A DNA stretch of 64,000 nt. Origin: Pacificibacter marinus (lineage in GTDB: Bacteria > Pseudomonadota > Alphaproteobacteria > Rhodobacterales > Rhodobacteraceae). The DNA lies in NCBI RefSeq assembly GCF_900109555.1, contig NZ_FNZV01000003.1, positions 1 through 64,000 on the forward strand, given 5' to 3'. Made by a program: the position numbers and the translations under genes. How positions within the stretch are numbered: position 1 is the stretch's first letter; the number at the start of each line of letters is the position of its first letter. Below are positions 1 to 8,873 of this stretch, piece by piece. The notes beneath the pieces were generated by a model. The model was not told the origin of the DNA and did no database searches. It saw only the letters and a list, made by a program, of their open reading frames with translations.

Positions 1-1
1 C

Positions 2-274
2 GGCGATTTCGACAATCTTGGCATGTGGCTGGACGTGAACGGCGAGCGGATGCAAGACGGATCATCGTCCACAATGGTCTACCGCGTGCCGTTTTTGATC
101 TCGTACTTGTCGCAATTCTTCACGCTGCACCCCGGCGATATCATCTCGACAGGCACGCCTCCCGGCGTTGGTTTGGGATTCAACCCGCCCAAATATCTCA
201 AAGCGGGCGATGTGGTTGAACTAGGGATCGATAAACTCGGCACTCAAAAACAAACCTGCGTCAACGACGCGTAA
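2..274 (+). CDS. Fumarylacetoacetate hydrolase (FAH) family protein, C-terminal part
   Basis: The reading frame is already open at the window edge, so only the last 90 residues are present and the start lies upstream. The motif GDIISTGTPPGVG near the middle and the closing KAGDVVELGIDKLG stretch are hallmarks of the C-terminal half of the FAH fold. Members of the family are metal-dependent C-C bond hydrolases, decarboxylases or hydratases acting on 2-oxo acids in aromatic or sugar catabolism. The exact substrate cannot be told from this fragment. It runs towards a CoA-transferase gene and is separated from it by a strong hairpin. Confidence 0.85.
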   Translation, partial: GDFDNLGMWLDVNGERMQDGSSSTMVYRVPFLISYLSQFFTLHPGDIISTGTPPGVGLGFNPPKYLKAGDVVELGIDKLGTQKQTCVNDA

Positions 275-309
275 AAAGCGACGTGTAAAATAAGGCACTT
301 TGCCTGAAA

Positions 310-341
310 CCCCAAGGCCGCGGACCCCCGCGGCCTTGGGG
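310..341. terminator. GC-rich hairpin between convergent genes
   Basis: A perfect 14-bp inverted repeat (arm CCCCAAGGCCGCGG, loop ACCC) lies between two converging genes. There is no clear T-run on either side, so it may act as a transcription stop or mRNA 3' end stabiliser for both rather than as a textbook intrinsic terminator. Confidence 0.6.
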
Positions 342-351
342 TGGGGAAATC

Positions 352-1485
352 TTACCAGCCTTGCGTTAAAATATGGTTCGCATCGCCAAGTTCGGGGGCG
401 GCTGTGGACGAGGCTGGACGGATACCATCAATGCGTAAAGGCAATTTTGTGGTGCGCATTTTGACATCGCCACGCGAAATCTCTTGCACCATATCCAAAG
501 TTTCAAGCACGCCACTGTCCATCAGATCTTGCCAGTTCATGATTGGCGCAGCCCAAATATCGGCGGCAACAAAGGCTTCCATCCAAGCTGCGTTGCCTTG
601 GGTTTGTAAGCGCTCTGCCAGGCCGGCTTTGATTTCATCGCGTTGTGTAAAGGTATCAAGTGTTGCAATCTCTGAGGCGAGACCTGTCAGTTCGGCCAAA
701 ATGTCCAGCTTTCCCATGGCAATCGCAATATGGCCATCCGCCGTTTCATAGACACCGTAAGGGGCCGCCAGATAGGCATGGGCCGCATTATTGGCACTGC
801 GTTTCGGTGTGCGCCCACCATCATTGAACCACGTTGTCAAAAGTTCAAATTGCAGGTCTGCAAGGCTTTCTATGAGTGAGGTTTCAACATAGCCGCCAAT
901 CCCATGGCGTTCGCGACGAAACAACAATGCCAAAATGCCATGCGCCAAAGCGGCCCCTGCAAGGACATCGGCAACGGGCAATCCCATTGGTGTCGGTCCA
1001 TCGTTTGCGCCACCAGACAACCACATCACGCCAGCGCGCGCCTGAGCGAGCAAATCTTGCCCCGGTAAATCCACCCAAGGGCCGTCGGAACCGTACCCCG
1101 TGACTGTGCCATAAACGATCTTGGGATTGATGGCTCTGACGGCTTCATACCCGAACCCAAGGCGTTCCATCACTCCGGGGCGAAAGTTTTGTAACACCAC
1201 ATCGGCCTCTGCAATCAAAGCACGCAAGGCTGCTTTGTCATCGTCGGATTTTAGGTTTACAGCAACAGAGCGTTTATTGCGATTGATCGCGTGAAAAATG
1301 GTACTTTCTCCTGCGATTTTGGTGTCGGTCAAATAGAGATAGCGTGACAGATCACCCATCCCTGCGCGTTCGACTTTGACAACATCAGCCCCTAAATCTG
1401 CAAGCTTTAGGGCGCAGTAGGGGCCTGCAAGAAATTGCGAAAAATCGAGAACTTTCAGGCCTTCAAGGGGAAGAATATCGCTCAT
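352..1485 (-). CDS. CaiB/BaiF family (class III) CoA-transferase
   Basis: The 377-residue protein has the standard layout of class III CoA-transferases. An N-terminal segment reads LKVLDFSQFLAGPYCALKLADLGADVVKVE. The conserved aspartate that forms the acyl-enzyme anhydride lies in GQDLLAQARAG (about Asp144). The family moves CoA between carboxylic acids as interlocked dimers; the acid used here is unknown. The start ATG overlaps the stop of the upstream gene by 4 bases (ATGA), so the two are translationally coupled. The length is slightly under the usual 390-430 residues. The context (binding-protein-like gene, IclR regulator, FAH enzyme) points to activation and breakdown of an organic acid. 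Confidence 0.88.
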   Translation of the reverse strand: MSDILPLEGLKVLDFSQFLAGPYCALKLADLGADVVKVERAGMGDLSRYLYLTDTKIAGESTIFHAINRNKRSVAVNLKSDDDKAALRALIAEADVVLQNFRPGVMERLGFGYEAVRAINPKIVYGTVTGYGSDGPWVDLPGQDLLAQARAGVMWLSGGANDGPTPMGLPVADVLAGAALAHGILALLFRRERHGIGGYVETSLIESLADLQFELLTTWFNDGGRTPKRSANNAAHAYLAAPYGVYETADGHIAIAMGKLDILAELTGLASEIATLDTFTQRDEIKAGLAERLQTQGNAAWMEAFVAADIWAAPIMNWQDLMDSGVLETLDMVQEISRGDVKMRTTKLPLRIDGIRPASSTAAPELGDANHILTQGW

Positions 1486-2621
1486 GCAGGGAAACTTTCA
1501 TTAAAACATATGTCGAGTGCATCAAGCACGGTGTCGTGGGGTGTTTTGCCGTCGAGTGCATCAAGCAGCATGTGTGATCCCTCTTCTTGGAACTGCATAT
1601 ACCCCGCATGGCGGGGGCGCAGCCAAGCGGCCTCATGGGTCATTCGGGTCTGTGCGTATGCATTGCCTTTTGCAGCGTTGACTTGTGCATCCCCCCAGGC
1701 CATCGCATTGCCCGGTTGGCCTGTATGACTTGCGTAAAGGCCGCGCTGAACATCGGCAGAGGCGAGCCAAAGGGCGAACTCTGTACATAATTCAGGCTGT
1801 GCCGTGCGGGCCGATACCGCACAGCCTGTGCCTCCCAAAGCTGACCCCAGTGGACCGTTGCTGCCTAGCGCTGGCATGTCATGAAAGGCGATGGTGTGCG
1901 TCTTGTATCCTTGTGCGCCATAGGGGGCATATAGATAGACGAGGGGGCAGACGGAAAATGTGTTGCCTTCTGCCAACGCGTCAAGTGCTGCGATGGGGTC
2001 CATTTCGCGGCAGGCGGGGTCAAGCAGGCCGTAGACTCGCTGCAAAAATGCCAAAACCTTTTGGCCTGCGTTGCGGTCCAGTAAAGGTCCCGGTGTGACA
2101 GCGCAGGGCGATCCTATGTTGGCTGCGAGCGTGAAGAACGACATCAAAACATGCGGTGGACGCATGGGCCAAACCACGTGACCAGCTTGCGCTGCGACCA
2201 AAACATCTGACATGTTGCGCAGCGGGGCAGGGCACAGATCTGGTCTGATGGCTTGCACTTGGGTCGCGGCATCAATTGGAGTAGCCCATTGATGCCCTTG
2301 GTAAAAATAGCTTTGGTAGCTTTTCCCAACAGTCTCTGCCTGCAGGCGGGCCAATGTTGCAGCAGGGGCGTATTTGTCCAAAGGCAGCAGGCAGTTTTCC
2401 GACACAACCGCCCCCATATGGGGGTGATCGACCACAATGAAATCGTAGGTCGCAGCAAGCTCATCAACAGGTGTGCTTTCAAAACCCTGCAACGAACGCT
2501 TGTCCCATGTGATGGACACGTGCGGATATTTTTTTTGGAATTCAGACGCGGCTGCAACAACAGGATCAAAGCCCCGTGGATCGGACCATGTCATGCCACG
2601 CAATGAAATTTTCTCAGCCAT
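1482..2621 (-). CDS. Solute-binding-protein-like protein without signal peptide
   Basis: A 379-residue protein resembling type II extracellular solute-binding proteins of carbohydrate ABC importers. The N-terminal strand (KISLRGMTWSDPRGFDPVVAAASEFQKKYP) is followed by the usual alternation of lobes and a C-terminal ALDALDICFNE-like tail. I chose the ATG at 2621 rather than the upstream one at 2654 because GGAGGA lies 7 bases before it. The chosen start gives MAEKISLRG, and neither start gives a hydrophobic export signal. No permease or ATPase gene accompanies it; it is instead coupled by a 4-base overlap to the CoA-transferase gene. It may bind a metabolite inside the cell or serve the transferase, but no function is proven. 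The fold assignment is moderate. Confidence 0.65.
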   Translation of the reverse strand: MAEKISLRGMTWSDPRGFDPVVAAASEFQKKYPHVSITWDKRSLQGFESTPVDELAATYDFIVVDHPHMGAVVSENCLLPLDKYAPAATLARLQAETVGKSYQSYFYQGHQWATPIDAATQVQAIRPDLCPAPLRNMSDVLVAAQAGHVVWPMRPPHVLMSFFTLAANIGSPCAVTPGPLLDRNAGQKVLAFLQRVYGLLDPACREMDPIAALDALAEGNTFSVCPLVYLYAPYGAQGYKTHTIAFHDMPALGSNGPLGSALGGTGCAVSARTAQPELCTEFALWLASADVQRGLYASHTGQPGNAMAWGDAQVNAAKGNAYAQTRMTHEAAWLRPRHAGYMQFQEEGSHMLLDALDGKTPHDTVLDALDICFNESFPA

Positions 2622-2654
2622 ATCTTCCTCCGTTTCGGGTAAGAATAACGGCAT

Positions 2655-2673
2655 AACTTTACAAGTAAAAGTT
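2655..2673. promoter_or_regulatory. Inverted repeat upstream of the binding-protein-like gene
   Basis: AACTTT and AAAGTT face each other across 7 bases, 34 bp upstream of the start codon at 2621, in the short divergent spacer with the IclR-type gene. Its position fits an operator for that regulator. This is inferred from symmetry only. Confidence 0.3.
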
Positions 2674-2756
2674 TATTTTATATTTTAAACCCCATAAAGT
2701 GAACAGACTTATCAATGAACGCGCTTTTCCCATCTTGCAAAAGACTCTATGGTGGC

Positions 2757-2770
2757 TTTCACATATGAAA
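2757..2770. promoter_or_regulatory. Inverted repeat upstream of the iclR-type gene
   Basis: TTTCA and TGAAA face each other across four bases (CATA), 19 bp before the IclR-type start codon. It may be an autoregulatory operator. The evidence is symmetry and position only. Confidence 0.3.
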
Positions 2771-2789
2771 TTTAACGACGTGAGGCCCT

Positions 2790-3578
2790 ATGTCTTCCAA
2801 CATTGATGATCCGATCGACGATGAGAAATACCGCGCCCCTGCGCTGTCTAAGGGATTGGATATTCTCGAACTTTTGGCATCTAAAGCCGAAGGCATGACC
2901 CAAGTCGACATCGCCAAAACGCTTGGACGCACCACATCTGAAATCTTTCGTATGCTGATGGTGTTGCGCACGCGCGGTTATGTTGAATTGGCCGAGGACG
3001 GAGATCGGTATTCTTTGACGACAAAAATGTTTGAGGTTGCCCACCGTCATCCCCCTATCAAACGTTTGACCTCTATTGCGGGCGAGGCGATGCAACGTCT
3101 TGCGGATCGGATCAACCAGTCCCTTCATTTAGGGATCTTGCATTCGGGTAAAATCTTGGTTGTTGCGCAGGTGGATTGCCAAGACAATAACGTCACATCG
3201 GTGCGTCTTGGGGCGCATATTCCAATTGTCGAAACAGCATCTGGTCGCGTGATGGCGTCTACGATGGATGACGATGCGCTACAAAAATTGTTGACTGAAG
3301 CGGGGGATGTGCCTGCTGATAAATACGCTGCCTTTATGGGGGATTTGCCGGATGTTGCAAAAAAGGGCTATTGCGAAAGCCCCTCGCTGACAATCGAAGG
3401 CGTTTTGAATATCTCTGCACCGATTTACGACTTTTCAGGCCGTGCTGTCGGTGCCATCACCATTCCGTTCATTCGCCGTTTGTCTGGCACCTCAATCGTC
3501 TCTGCTGAAGAAAGCAGAGAGGCATTGATCCTTATGTGTGCGAATATTTCACGCAAACTCGGTGCGGGCGTGCGCTAA
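2790..3578 (+). CDS. IclR family transcriptional regulator
   Basis: The protein has 262 residues. An N-terminal winged helix-turn-helix covers roughly residues 15-75 (LSKGLDILELLASKAEGMTQ, then DIAKTLGRTTSEIFRMLMVLRTRGYV). The IclR effector-binding domain follows to the end, with the typical HLGILHSGKILVVAQVD and ETASGRVMAS segments. The start ATG has GAGG five bases upstream. It is divergent from the binding-protein-like/CoA-transferase operon and is its most likely regulator, responding to a small aromatic or organic acid as family members do. It also faces the downstream sugar operon tail-to-tail and could act there. The ligand cannot be inferred. Confidence 0.9.
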   Translation: MSSNIDDPIDDEKYRAPALSKGLDILELLASKAEGMTQVDIAKTLGRTTSEIFRMLMVLRTRGYVELAEDGDRYSLTTKMFEVAHRHPPIKRLTSIAGEAMQRLADRINQSLHLGILHSGKILVVAQVDCQDNNVTSVRLGAHIPIVETASGRVMASTMDDDALQKLLTEAGDVPADKYAAFMGDLPDVAKKGYCESPSLTIEGVLNISAPIYDFSGRAVGAITIPFIRRLSGTSIVSAEESREALILMCANISRKLGAGVR

Positions 3579-3612
3579 GCGCGCGTCACAGTGCAGACAT
3601 TTTTGGCGTGGT

Positions 3613-4542
3613 TTATTGGTGCGACCGCGTCCAAGGTTCTGCGCCTTTGATGTCAACAAACACTCGATAGACAGATGTGGTTGCCGTGATGAAAAGCCGT
3701 TGCCCGTCTGGCCCGCCAAAACACAGGTTGGCGACAGTTTCGGGTACAAGAATTTTCCCCAAAAGCGTGCCGTCTGGTGCAAAACAGTGCACCCCATCGC
3801 CTGCCGACGACCACAGGTTTCCGGCGGTGTCGACACGCATCCCGTCAGGTAAGCCGCAGTCAAGTGTGGCGAACACGCCAGCATCGTGTATCTGCGCGCC
3901 ATCCACGTCGAATTGTCGGATCATCGCAGGCACGTCGACGCTGTGGCTTGACCCGCTTTCTGCAATATAAAGCCGCGTTTCATCGGGCGAAAACACCAAC
4001 CCATTGGGCTGGGTGAAATCGGATACAACGGCTTCAATAACTCCGCTCTGGGGGTCTATGCGAAACACGTGATTTGCGGATTGTTCGCTTGGTGCGCGGA
4101 AACCCTCAAAGTTGGACATGATTCCATAGGTGGGATCGGTAAACCACACAGCGTCATCCGAGGACACGATAACATCGTTTGGCGAATTGAGACGCTTGCC
4201 CTGATATTGATCGGCGAGCACAGTCAACGATCCGTTGTGGTCTGTGCGCACCACATCCCGTGCACCATGACGACAGCCGATGAGGCGCCCTTGGTTGTCA
4301 CGGGTGTTGCCATTGTTGAACTGTGATCCGTTACGATAGGTGGATAGGCCTTCGGCTTCGCTCCAGCGCATGATCCGTTGTGTCGGAATATCAGAAAATA
4401 ACAAAGCGCCTTGATCGCCAAACCACACAGGGCCTTCGGTCCATGTGAACCCTGTGGCAATTTGATCGAGCTGCGACATCGGGTGGACCAGTTCAAAAAA
4501 ACGATCATCCAGAGCGACGAGATGCGGGGGAAGATTAATCAT
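3613..4542 (-). CDS. SMP-30/gluconolactonase family protein
   Basis: A 309-residue six-bladed propeller hydrolase. Family marks are TEGPVW near residue 36 (metal-binding Glu), LNSPNDVIV, WFTDPTYG and QPNGLVFSPDE, which carry metal ligands and the catalytic Asp region. Such enzymes open sugar lactones, which suits its place as last gene of a sugar importer operon. The frame stays open far upstream, but ATG at 4542 (MINLPPHLVALDD) is preceded by AAGGAG at good spacing and overlaps the permease stop by 4 bases (ATGA), so it is the start. The substrate sugar lactone is unknown. Confidence 0.88.
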   Translation of the reverse strand: MINLPPHLVALDDRFFELVHPMSQLDQIATGFTWTEGPVWFGDQGALLFSDIPTQRIMRWSEAEGLSTYRNGSQFNNGNTRDNQGRLIGCRHGARDVVRTDHNGSLTVLADQYQGKRLNSPNDVIVSSDDAVWFTDPTYGIMSNFEGFRAPSEQSANHVFRIDPQSGVIEAVVSDFTQPNGLVFSPDETRLYIAESGSSHSVDVPAMIRQFDVDGAQIHDAGVFATLDCGLPDGMRVDTAGNLWSSAGDGVHCFAPDGTLLGKILVPETVANLCFGGPDGQRLFITATTSVYRVFVDIKGAEPWTRSHQ

Positions 4543-5486
4543 GCTCGGGTTCTCCTTGTGCTGGCTGCGATGACAATGCCGATGATGATCGTCCCTGTAA
4601 GCATCATGCGTACGCCAGCGCCAAGGCCGTAGGAATTGAGCATAGAAACCACCAAGAACATGAACAGTGATGCGCCCCAAACACCGGGAACATTCGACAT
4701 GCCTCCCGCAATGGACGTGCCGCCGATGACCACCACAGCGATCGAGGTCAGCAGATATTCTTGCCCCATATTCAACGCGGCACCGCCTGAGAAACTGGAC
4801 AAAAAGAACCCCGCGATAGAGGCAAAAACAGCGACGGTAATATAAGTGGTCGCACGAACAAATTCCACGGGAATGCCCGCAAGACGTGCAGCGCGCAGAT
4901 TTTGACCCGCGGCCAACAACCATCGCCCAAATACAGTGCGCTCCAACACGATCCAAACAAGGATCGATAGTCCAAGACCAACCAGCGCCACATTGGGCAA
5001 ACCAAAAGTCCGCCCCGTGGCAAAATCGGCCAAGCCCTCAGGTGGTTTGATCCGCAAACCACGGTTGGACCAAATTGCAATGGATTGGAAAATCAATGAC
5101 GCGGCCAGCGTTGCAATAATTGGGGGCAAGCGCAGCAAATAGATCAGCGCAAAGTTCATCATCCCCGCTAAGATCCCGACGCCGATGGCAACGGTAAACC
5201 CCAAGATTGCGGTGTTCGGATCCGACCCCATGGTTTTCAGCGCCAGTGTGCCAGCAAGGGTCATTGTGGCCGGAATGGACAGGTCAACATTGCCAGGTCC
5301 AAGCGTGATTACAAGCATCTGCCCCAGACCAACGATGGCAGCAAAGGCCCCAAAAGACAGCGCAGCATAGGCCAATTCGCTGGCCCCACGCCCTTGCGTG
5401 AGCGCCATGACCATCATAAATGCGCCAGCGGCAGCCACCCATGACCAAATCCAAGTGCGCGATAGAATGAATTTTACAATGGGCAT
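4539..5486 (-). CDS. Sugar ABC transporter permease (RbsC type)
   Basis: A 315-residue membrane protein of the RbsC/BPD_transp_2 type with about nine to ten hydrophobic segments. The family motif region is NVDLSIPATMTLAGTLA, and a Gly-rich C-terminal segment reads VVVIGGTSIAGGMSNVPGV. It is the second of two permeases, probably pairing with the product of the gene at 5486-6421 to form a heterodimeric channel in the inner membrane. Its start overlaps the stop of that gene by one base, and its stop overlaps the SMP-30 gene start by 4 bases, so the operon is tightly coupled. Confidence 0.9.
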   Translation of the reverse strand: MPIVKFILSRTWIWSWVAAAGAFMMVMALTQGRGASELAYAALSFGAFAAIVGLGQMLVITLGPGNVDLSIPATMTLAGTLALKTMGSDPNTAILGFTVAIGVGILAGMMNFALIYLLRLPPIIATLAASLIFQSIAIWSNRGLRIKPPEGLADFATGRTFGLPNVALVGLGLSILVWIVLERTVFGRWLLAAGQNLRAARLAGIPVEFVRATTYITVAVFASIAGFFLSSFSGGAALNMGQEYLLTSIAVVVIGGTSIAGGMSNVPGVWGASLFMFLVVSMLNSYGLGAGVRMMLTGTIIIGIVIAASTRRTRA

Positions 5487-6421
5487 CAGCTTTGCTCCTT
5501 ATCGCGGCGAGTGAAAATCAAACGCGCCGTGAGCACGAGGATCAAAATTGCACCTTGTGCGCCGATCTGCCAATCAGGGCTGAGGCGCATAAAGGAAAGA
5601 AATGAGGCGGCCAAGGCCAGTGTTAAAGCGCCGATCACAGCGCCAACAGCACTGACGCGCCCGCCTACAAATTCGCCACCGCCCAAGATCACACCAGCAA
5701 TCGACAACAGCGTATAGCGCAACGCGATATTGGCATCAGCCGCAGTGGTGAGCCCGACCAGAGCCATGCCGGACAGCACGCCGAAAAATCCCGCAAGGCC
5801 GTAAGCCCCTGCTTTGAGACGCAAAACAGGCCATCCAGCGCGCACGACTGAGGTGGCGTTGCCCCCCACACCGCGCAACACGGTGCCGATCCCGGAACGC
5901 ATGATTAGCAGATGCGTGAGACCTGCGATCAAGATCGCTGCCACGACAGCCATAGGCAAAAGCGGCGGTTTGACGGTCATCAAGCTTCGCAGCCACGTTG
6001 GTGCGGCGCCCCCAGGTGAGGGCAAGATCATCACAGCAAGGCCGCCCCAAACGAAAGACATCCCAAGAGTCACAACGATTGCTGGTAAATCAAACCGATG
6101 GATTAATGCGCCAATGCCCGCATATGCGACGATCAATCCTGCAAGGATCGCCACGCCTAAAACAGGCGTGTCATGTAAAAACGTTGCTGTGACACAAGCC
6201 ACCAAGCTGACAAACGCGCCCAGCGATAAGTCGATGTCATTGACCATAATGATCATCATTTGTGCGACGGTTGCCAAAGCAATTGGCACGGCCAGATTGA
6301 ACAAAAGATTGACGCCAAAGTAACTCATGGCGCGAGGTTGCATGTAAAATGTCGCGGCCAAGAGCACGGCCAAAGACACCACGGGCAGCAAAATACGGTG
6401 GGTAGCGAACAAACGGATCAT
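5486..6421 (-). CDS. Sugar ABC transporter permease (RbsC type)
   Basis: A 311-residue inner-membrane permease of the RbsC family. It has hydrophobic segments throughout, the conserved NDIDLSLGAFVSLVA segment, and GGGEFVGGRVSAVGAVIGAL near the C-terminus. It is sandwiched between the ATPase gene (4-base overlap) and the second permease gene (1-base overlap). Two different permeases in one operon are common for sugar importers of this class in Rhodobacterales and imply a heterodimer. Confidence 0.9.
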   Translation of the reverse strand: MIRLFATHRILLPVVSLAVLLAATFYMQPRAMSYFGVNLLFNLAVPIALATVAQMMIIMVNDIDLSLGAFVSLVACVTATFLHDTPVLGVAILAGLIVAYAGIGALIHRFDLPAIVVTLGMSFVWGGLAVMILPSPGGAAPTWLRSLMTVKPPLLPMAVVAAILIAGLTHLLIMRSGIGTVLRGVGGNATSVVRAGWPVLRLKAGAYGLAGFFGVLSGMALVGLTTAADANIALRYTLLSIAGVILGGGEFVGGRVSAVGAVIGALTLALAASFLSFMRLSPDWQIGAQGAILILVLTARLIFTRRDKEQS

Positions 6422-7863
6422 GCGCTGGCCTCCTGCATTTCGAATGAGGCTTCTAGAATGCGATCTTCCGTGATGTCATCGCCGGTCAATTCGGCTGAAA
6501 TTTTGCCATCGCGAAACACAAACACGCGGTCGCATTGGCACACTTCTTCGGTCTCAGTCGAATACCACAGAAAGGTACGGCCTGTTGCTGCCTCAGTTTG
6601 GATCATGTCGTAGACGTCCTGTTTTGTGCCAACATCGACACCGCGCATCGGATCATCCATAATGATGATCGAGGCGTGTGAGGCCAAGGCGCGGGCGAAA
6701 AGCACTTTTTGTTGGTTGCCGCCAGACAGCGATAAAATCGGGTTGTCGACATCATCTGTACGAATGCCGATTCGTGTTTTCCAATCCGCTGCTGTGCGTT
6801 TTTCTGCATCGCGATCTACAAGGCCGCGACGCGCGGTTTGGGGCAAGATCGACACGGTCATATTGCGCAAGATGGACCACAACGGCAAAACACCGTCGCG
6901 CCCGCGGTCGCCCGCGACGAACACCATGTTTGATGCTTTGCCCATGCGCCATGACGATGTGTTGCTGAAATACAGACGGGCCAAAGCTTCGGCTTGGCCG
7001 TGTCCGGCCAGTCCTGCAAGGCCAATGATTTCGCCGCGTCGTGCCGTTAGCCCGTCTTTAGATTTTAGTACTTCTTCGCCAAAATCGCTTGCTTGACGGC
7101 GTACGGCAGCTTTTGAATTTTTCACGCCAACATGACCCATGGCTTCGACCAAAGATGCGCGAGAGAATTGAGAGGTGGGTTTGTTGGCGACAATTTTGCC
7201 GTCTTTCATCACGATGATGTTGGAGGCGACATCAAAAATCTCACCCATCATGTGCGAGATAAAAATGACCGCGCCGCCATCAGCGCAAAACTGGCGGATG
7301 TGAGCTAAAAGTTGTTGGGCAATACCAGCATCCAGCGAAGATGTGGGTTCATCTAGAATAACAAGGCGCGCATCGCGTCCACGTGGGGCAAACCCGATTG
7401 CGATTTCAACCATTTGACGTTCTGCAATTGTGAGACGATCCACGCTGGTGTCAGCGCCAATGCCGTGATCAGGGAACACTGCATCAAGGCTTTGAATAAT
7501 TTCAGCACGGGCTTTTTTACGCCATCCAGCGCCTTTGAGATCACTGTGCGAAATACGTAAATTCTCTGCCACGCTGAGATTGGGACATAGAGAAAGCTCT
7601 TGAAAGACTGACCGCACCCCAGCGCTGAGCGCACGGGATTCGCCAGAGGCAGGAAAGGTTACGCTGCCGCCTGTGGGGGCCAAGCCGCCATTGATCAAAT
7701 TCACCAATGTCGATTTGCCAGCACCGTTGTGACCGACAAGCCCGATACATTCGCCTGGCGCAATAGAAAGGCTCACACCATCAAGCGCCCTGACCGCACC
7801 GAAATGTTTTTCGGCATGGTTCAGGGCAACTATAGGCGTGCCGTTTTGAAAGGCACTTTGCAT
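6418..7863 (-). CDS. Sugar ABC transporter ATP-binding protein (RbsA type, two NBDs)
   Basis: A 481-residue protein with two fused nucleotide-binding domains. The first has Walker A GHNGAGKS (about 44-51), Walker B LVILDEP and an intact H-loop (FISHMMGE), but a weak signature (LTIAERQM). The second lacks a true Walker A (GLAGHGQAEAL), as is normal for RbsA/MglA. It keeps LSGGNQQK and reads IIIMDDPMRG at Walker B, with Asp where the catalytic Glu normally sits. It powers the importer formed with the two permeases and the periplasmic protein encoded just upstream (5-bp gap). The sugar is unknown. Confidence 0.92.
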   Translation of the reverse strand: MQSAFQNGTPIVALNHAEKHFGAVRALDGVSLSIAPGECIGLVGHNGAGKSTLVNLINGGLAPTGGSVTFPASGESRALSAGVRSVFQELSLCPNLSVAENLRISHSDLKGAGWRKKARAEIIQSLDAVFPDHGIGADTSVDRLTIAERQMVEIAIGFAPRGRDARLVILDEPTSSLDAGIAQQLLAHIRQFCADGGAVIFISHMMGEIFDVASNIIVMKDGKIVANKPTSQFSRASLVEAMGHVGVKNSKAAVRRQASDFGEEVLKSKDGLTARRGEIIGLAGLAGHGQAEALARLYFSNTSSWRMGKASNMVFVAGDRGRDGVLPLWSILRNMTVSILPQTARRGLVDRDAEKRTAADWKTRIGIRTDDVDNPILSLSGGNQQKVLFARALASHASIIIMDDPMRGVDVGTKQDVYDMIQTEAATGRTFLWYSTETEEVCQCDRVFVFRDGKISAELTGDDITEDRILEASFEMQEASA

Positions 7864-7868
7864 TTGGG

Positions 7869-8873
7869 TTACATCGCTCCGGCGATGACGCCTTTGGCAT
7901 CGTCAAGTGAGTAATCAATCGTGGCAACTGAGCCTTCTGGCGTGCCTTCCAAAGTGGTATCAAGCGTGTCTTGAGTCACTTTTAGAAATGGTACGCTCAG
8001 GTCTTTAGGCACTTCAGCGCCATCAAGGATTTGTTGGGCCACCCAAAAGGATAGGGACGCAACACCAGGTGCGATGGACAGTGACATGGTTTCATAACCG
8101 TTGTCCGCATGTTGTTCGGACCACCACGCCATTTCATCTTGGCGGTTGCCCAAAACGATCAAAGGTGTATCGCGTCCTGCAGCTTTAAACGCTTGTGCTG
8201 CACCGTAACCATCACCGCCTTGTGTCACGACACCGACAACGTCTGGCAAAGATGGCAGCAAACCTGCGACGGCTTTTTGTGCTACGTCTTGTGCCCAATC
8301 GCCGTGAACCGCGCCAGCGATTTCGAACTGTGGGAATTCTTCGATGCCTTTGTGGATACCTGCAGAGATTTCATCATCGACAAACACGCCTGCAAGGCCG
8401 CGAATTTCAAGCAACTTCCCACCATCAGGAATGCGACCCGCAAGGTATTCAACTTGCAAACGACCCATTTCTTGGAAATCTACAGCGATGCGCCAAGCAC
8501 AAGGCTCGGTGACAATGCCGTCAAAAGAGACGACCACAAGACCTGCATCACAAGCTTCTTTAACTGCACCATTCAAGGCGGTCGGCGAAGCTGCGTTGAC
8601 GACAATCGCGTCGTAGCCTTGCAAGATCATATTCTGAATTTGCGCCGCTTGTTCTGTGGCTTGGTTTTCAGAGGTGGTGAATGCATCGGCGGCGGCAACA
8701 GTGCCTGCCGCAACTGCGGTTTCTGCCACGTCTTCCCACGAGTGCAGCATGGCTTGGCGCCATGAGTTTCCAGCGTAGTTGTTGGACAGGGCAATGCGTT
8801 TGCCCGATGTATCGGCGTGAACTGCGGTTGTGGCCATCGCAATGGCCGCCGCGCTGAGCAGCAATGATTTCAT
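7869..8873 (-). CDS. Periplasmic sugar-binding protein of ABC importer
   Basis: A 334-residue protein with a classical signal peptide (MKSLLLSAAAIAMATTAVHA, cleavage near residue 20). A ribose/galactose-binding-protein fold (Peripla_BP_4 type) follows, with ALSNNYAGNSWRQAML, DAIVVNAASPTALNG and VVGVVTQGGDGYGAAQAF. It is the first gene of the minus-strand importer operon (binding protein, ATPase, two permeases, lactonase). An AGGAGG-like ribosome site precedes the ATG. Trp and other aromatic residues in the cleft fit a sugar ligand, but the identity cannot be read from sequence. Confidence 0.9.
   Translation of the reverse strand: MKSLLLSAAAIAMATTAVHADTSGKRIALSNNYAGNSWRQAMLHSWEDVAETAVAAGTVAAADAFTTSENQATEQAAQIQNMILQGYDAIVVNAASPTALNGAVKEACDAGLVVVSFDGIVTEPCAWRIAVDFQEMGRLQVEYLAGRIPDGGKLLEIRGLAGVFVDDEISAGIHKGIEEFPQFEIAGAVHGDWAQDVAQKAVAGLLPSLPDVVGVVTQGGDGYGAAQAFKAAGRDTPLIVLGNRQDEMAWWSEQHADNGYETMSLSIAPGVASLSFWVAQQILDGAEVPKDLSVPFLKVTQDTLDTTLEGTPEGSVATIDYSLDDAKGVIAGAM

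Noticed and set aside
4543-4956. N-terminal extension of the SMP-30 frame
   Set aside because: It lies antiparallel to nothing but in another frame of the permease gene, is Cys/His/Arg-rich shadow sequence, and a good ribosome site marks the start at 4542.
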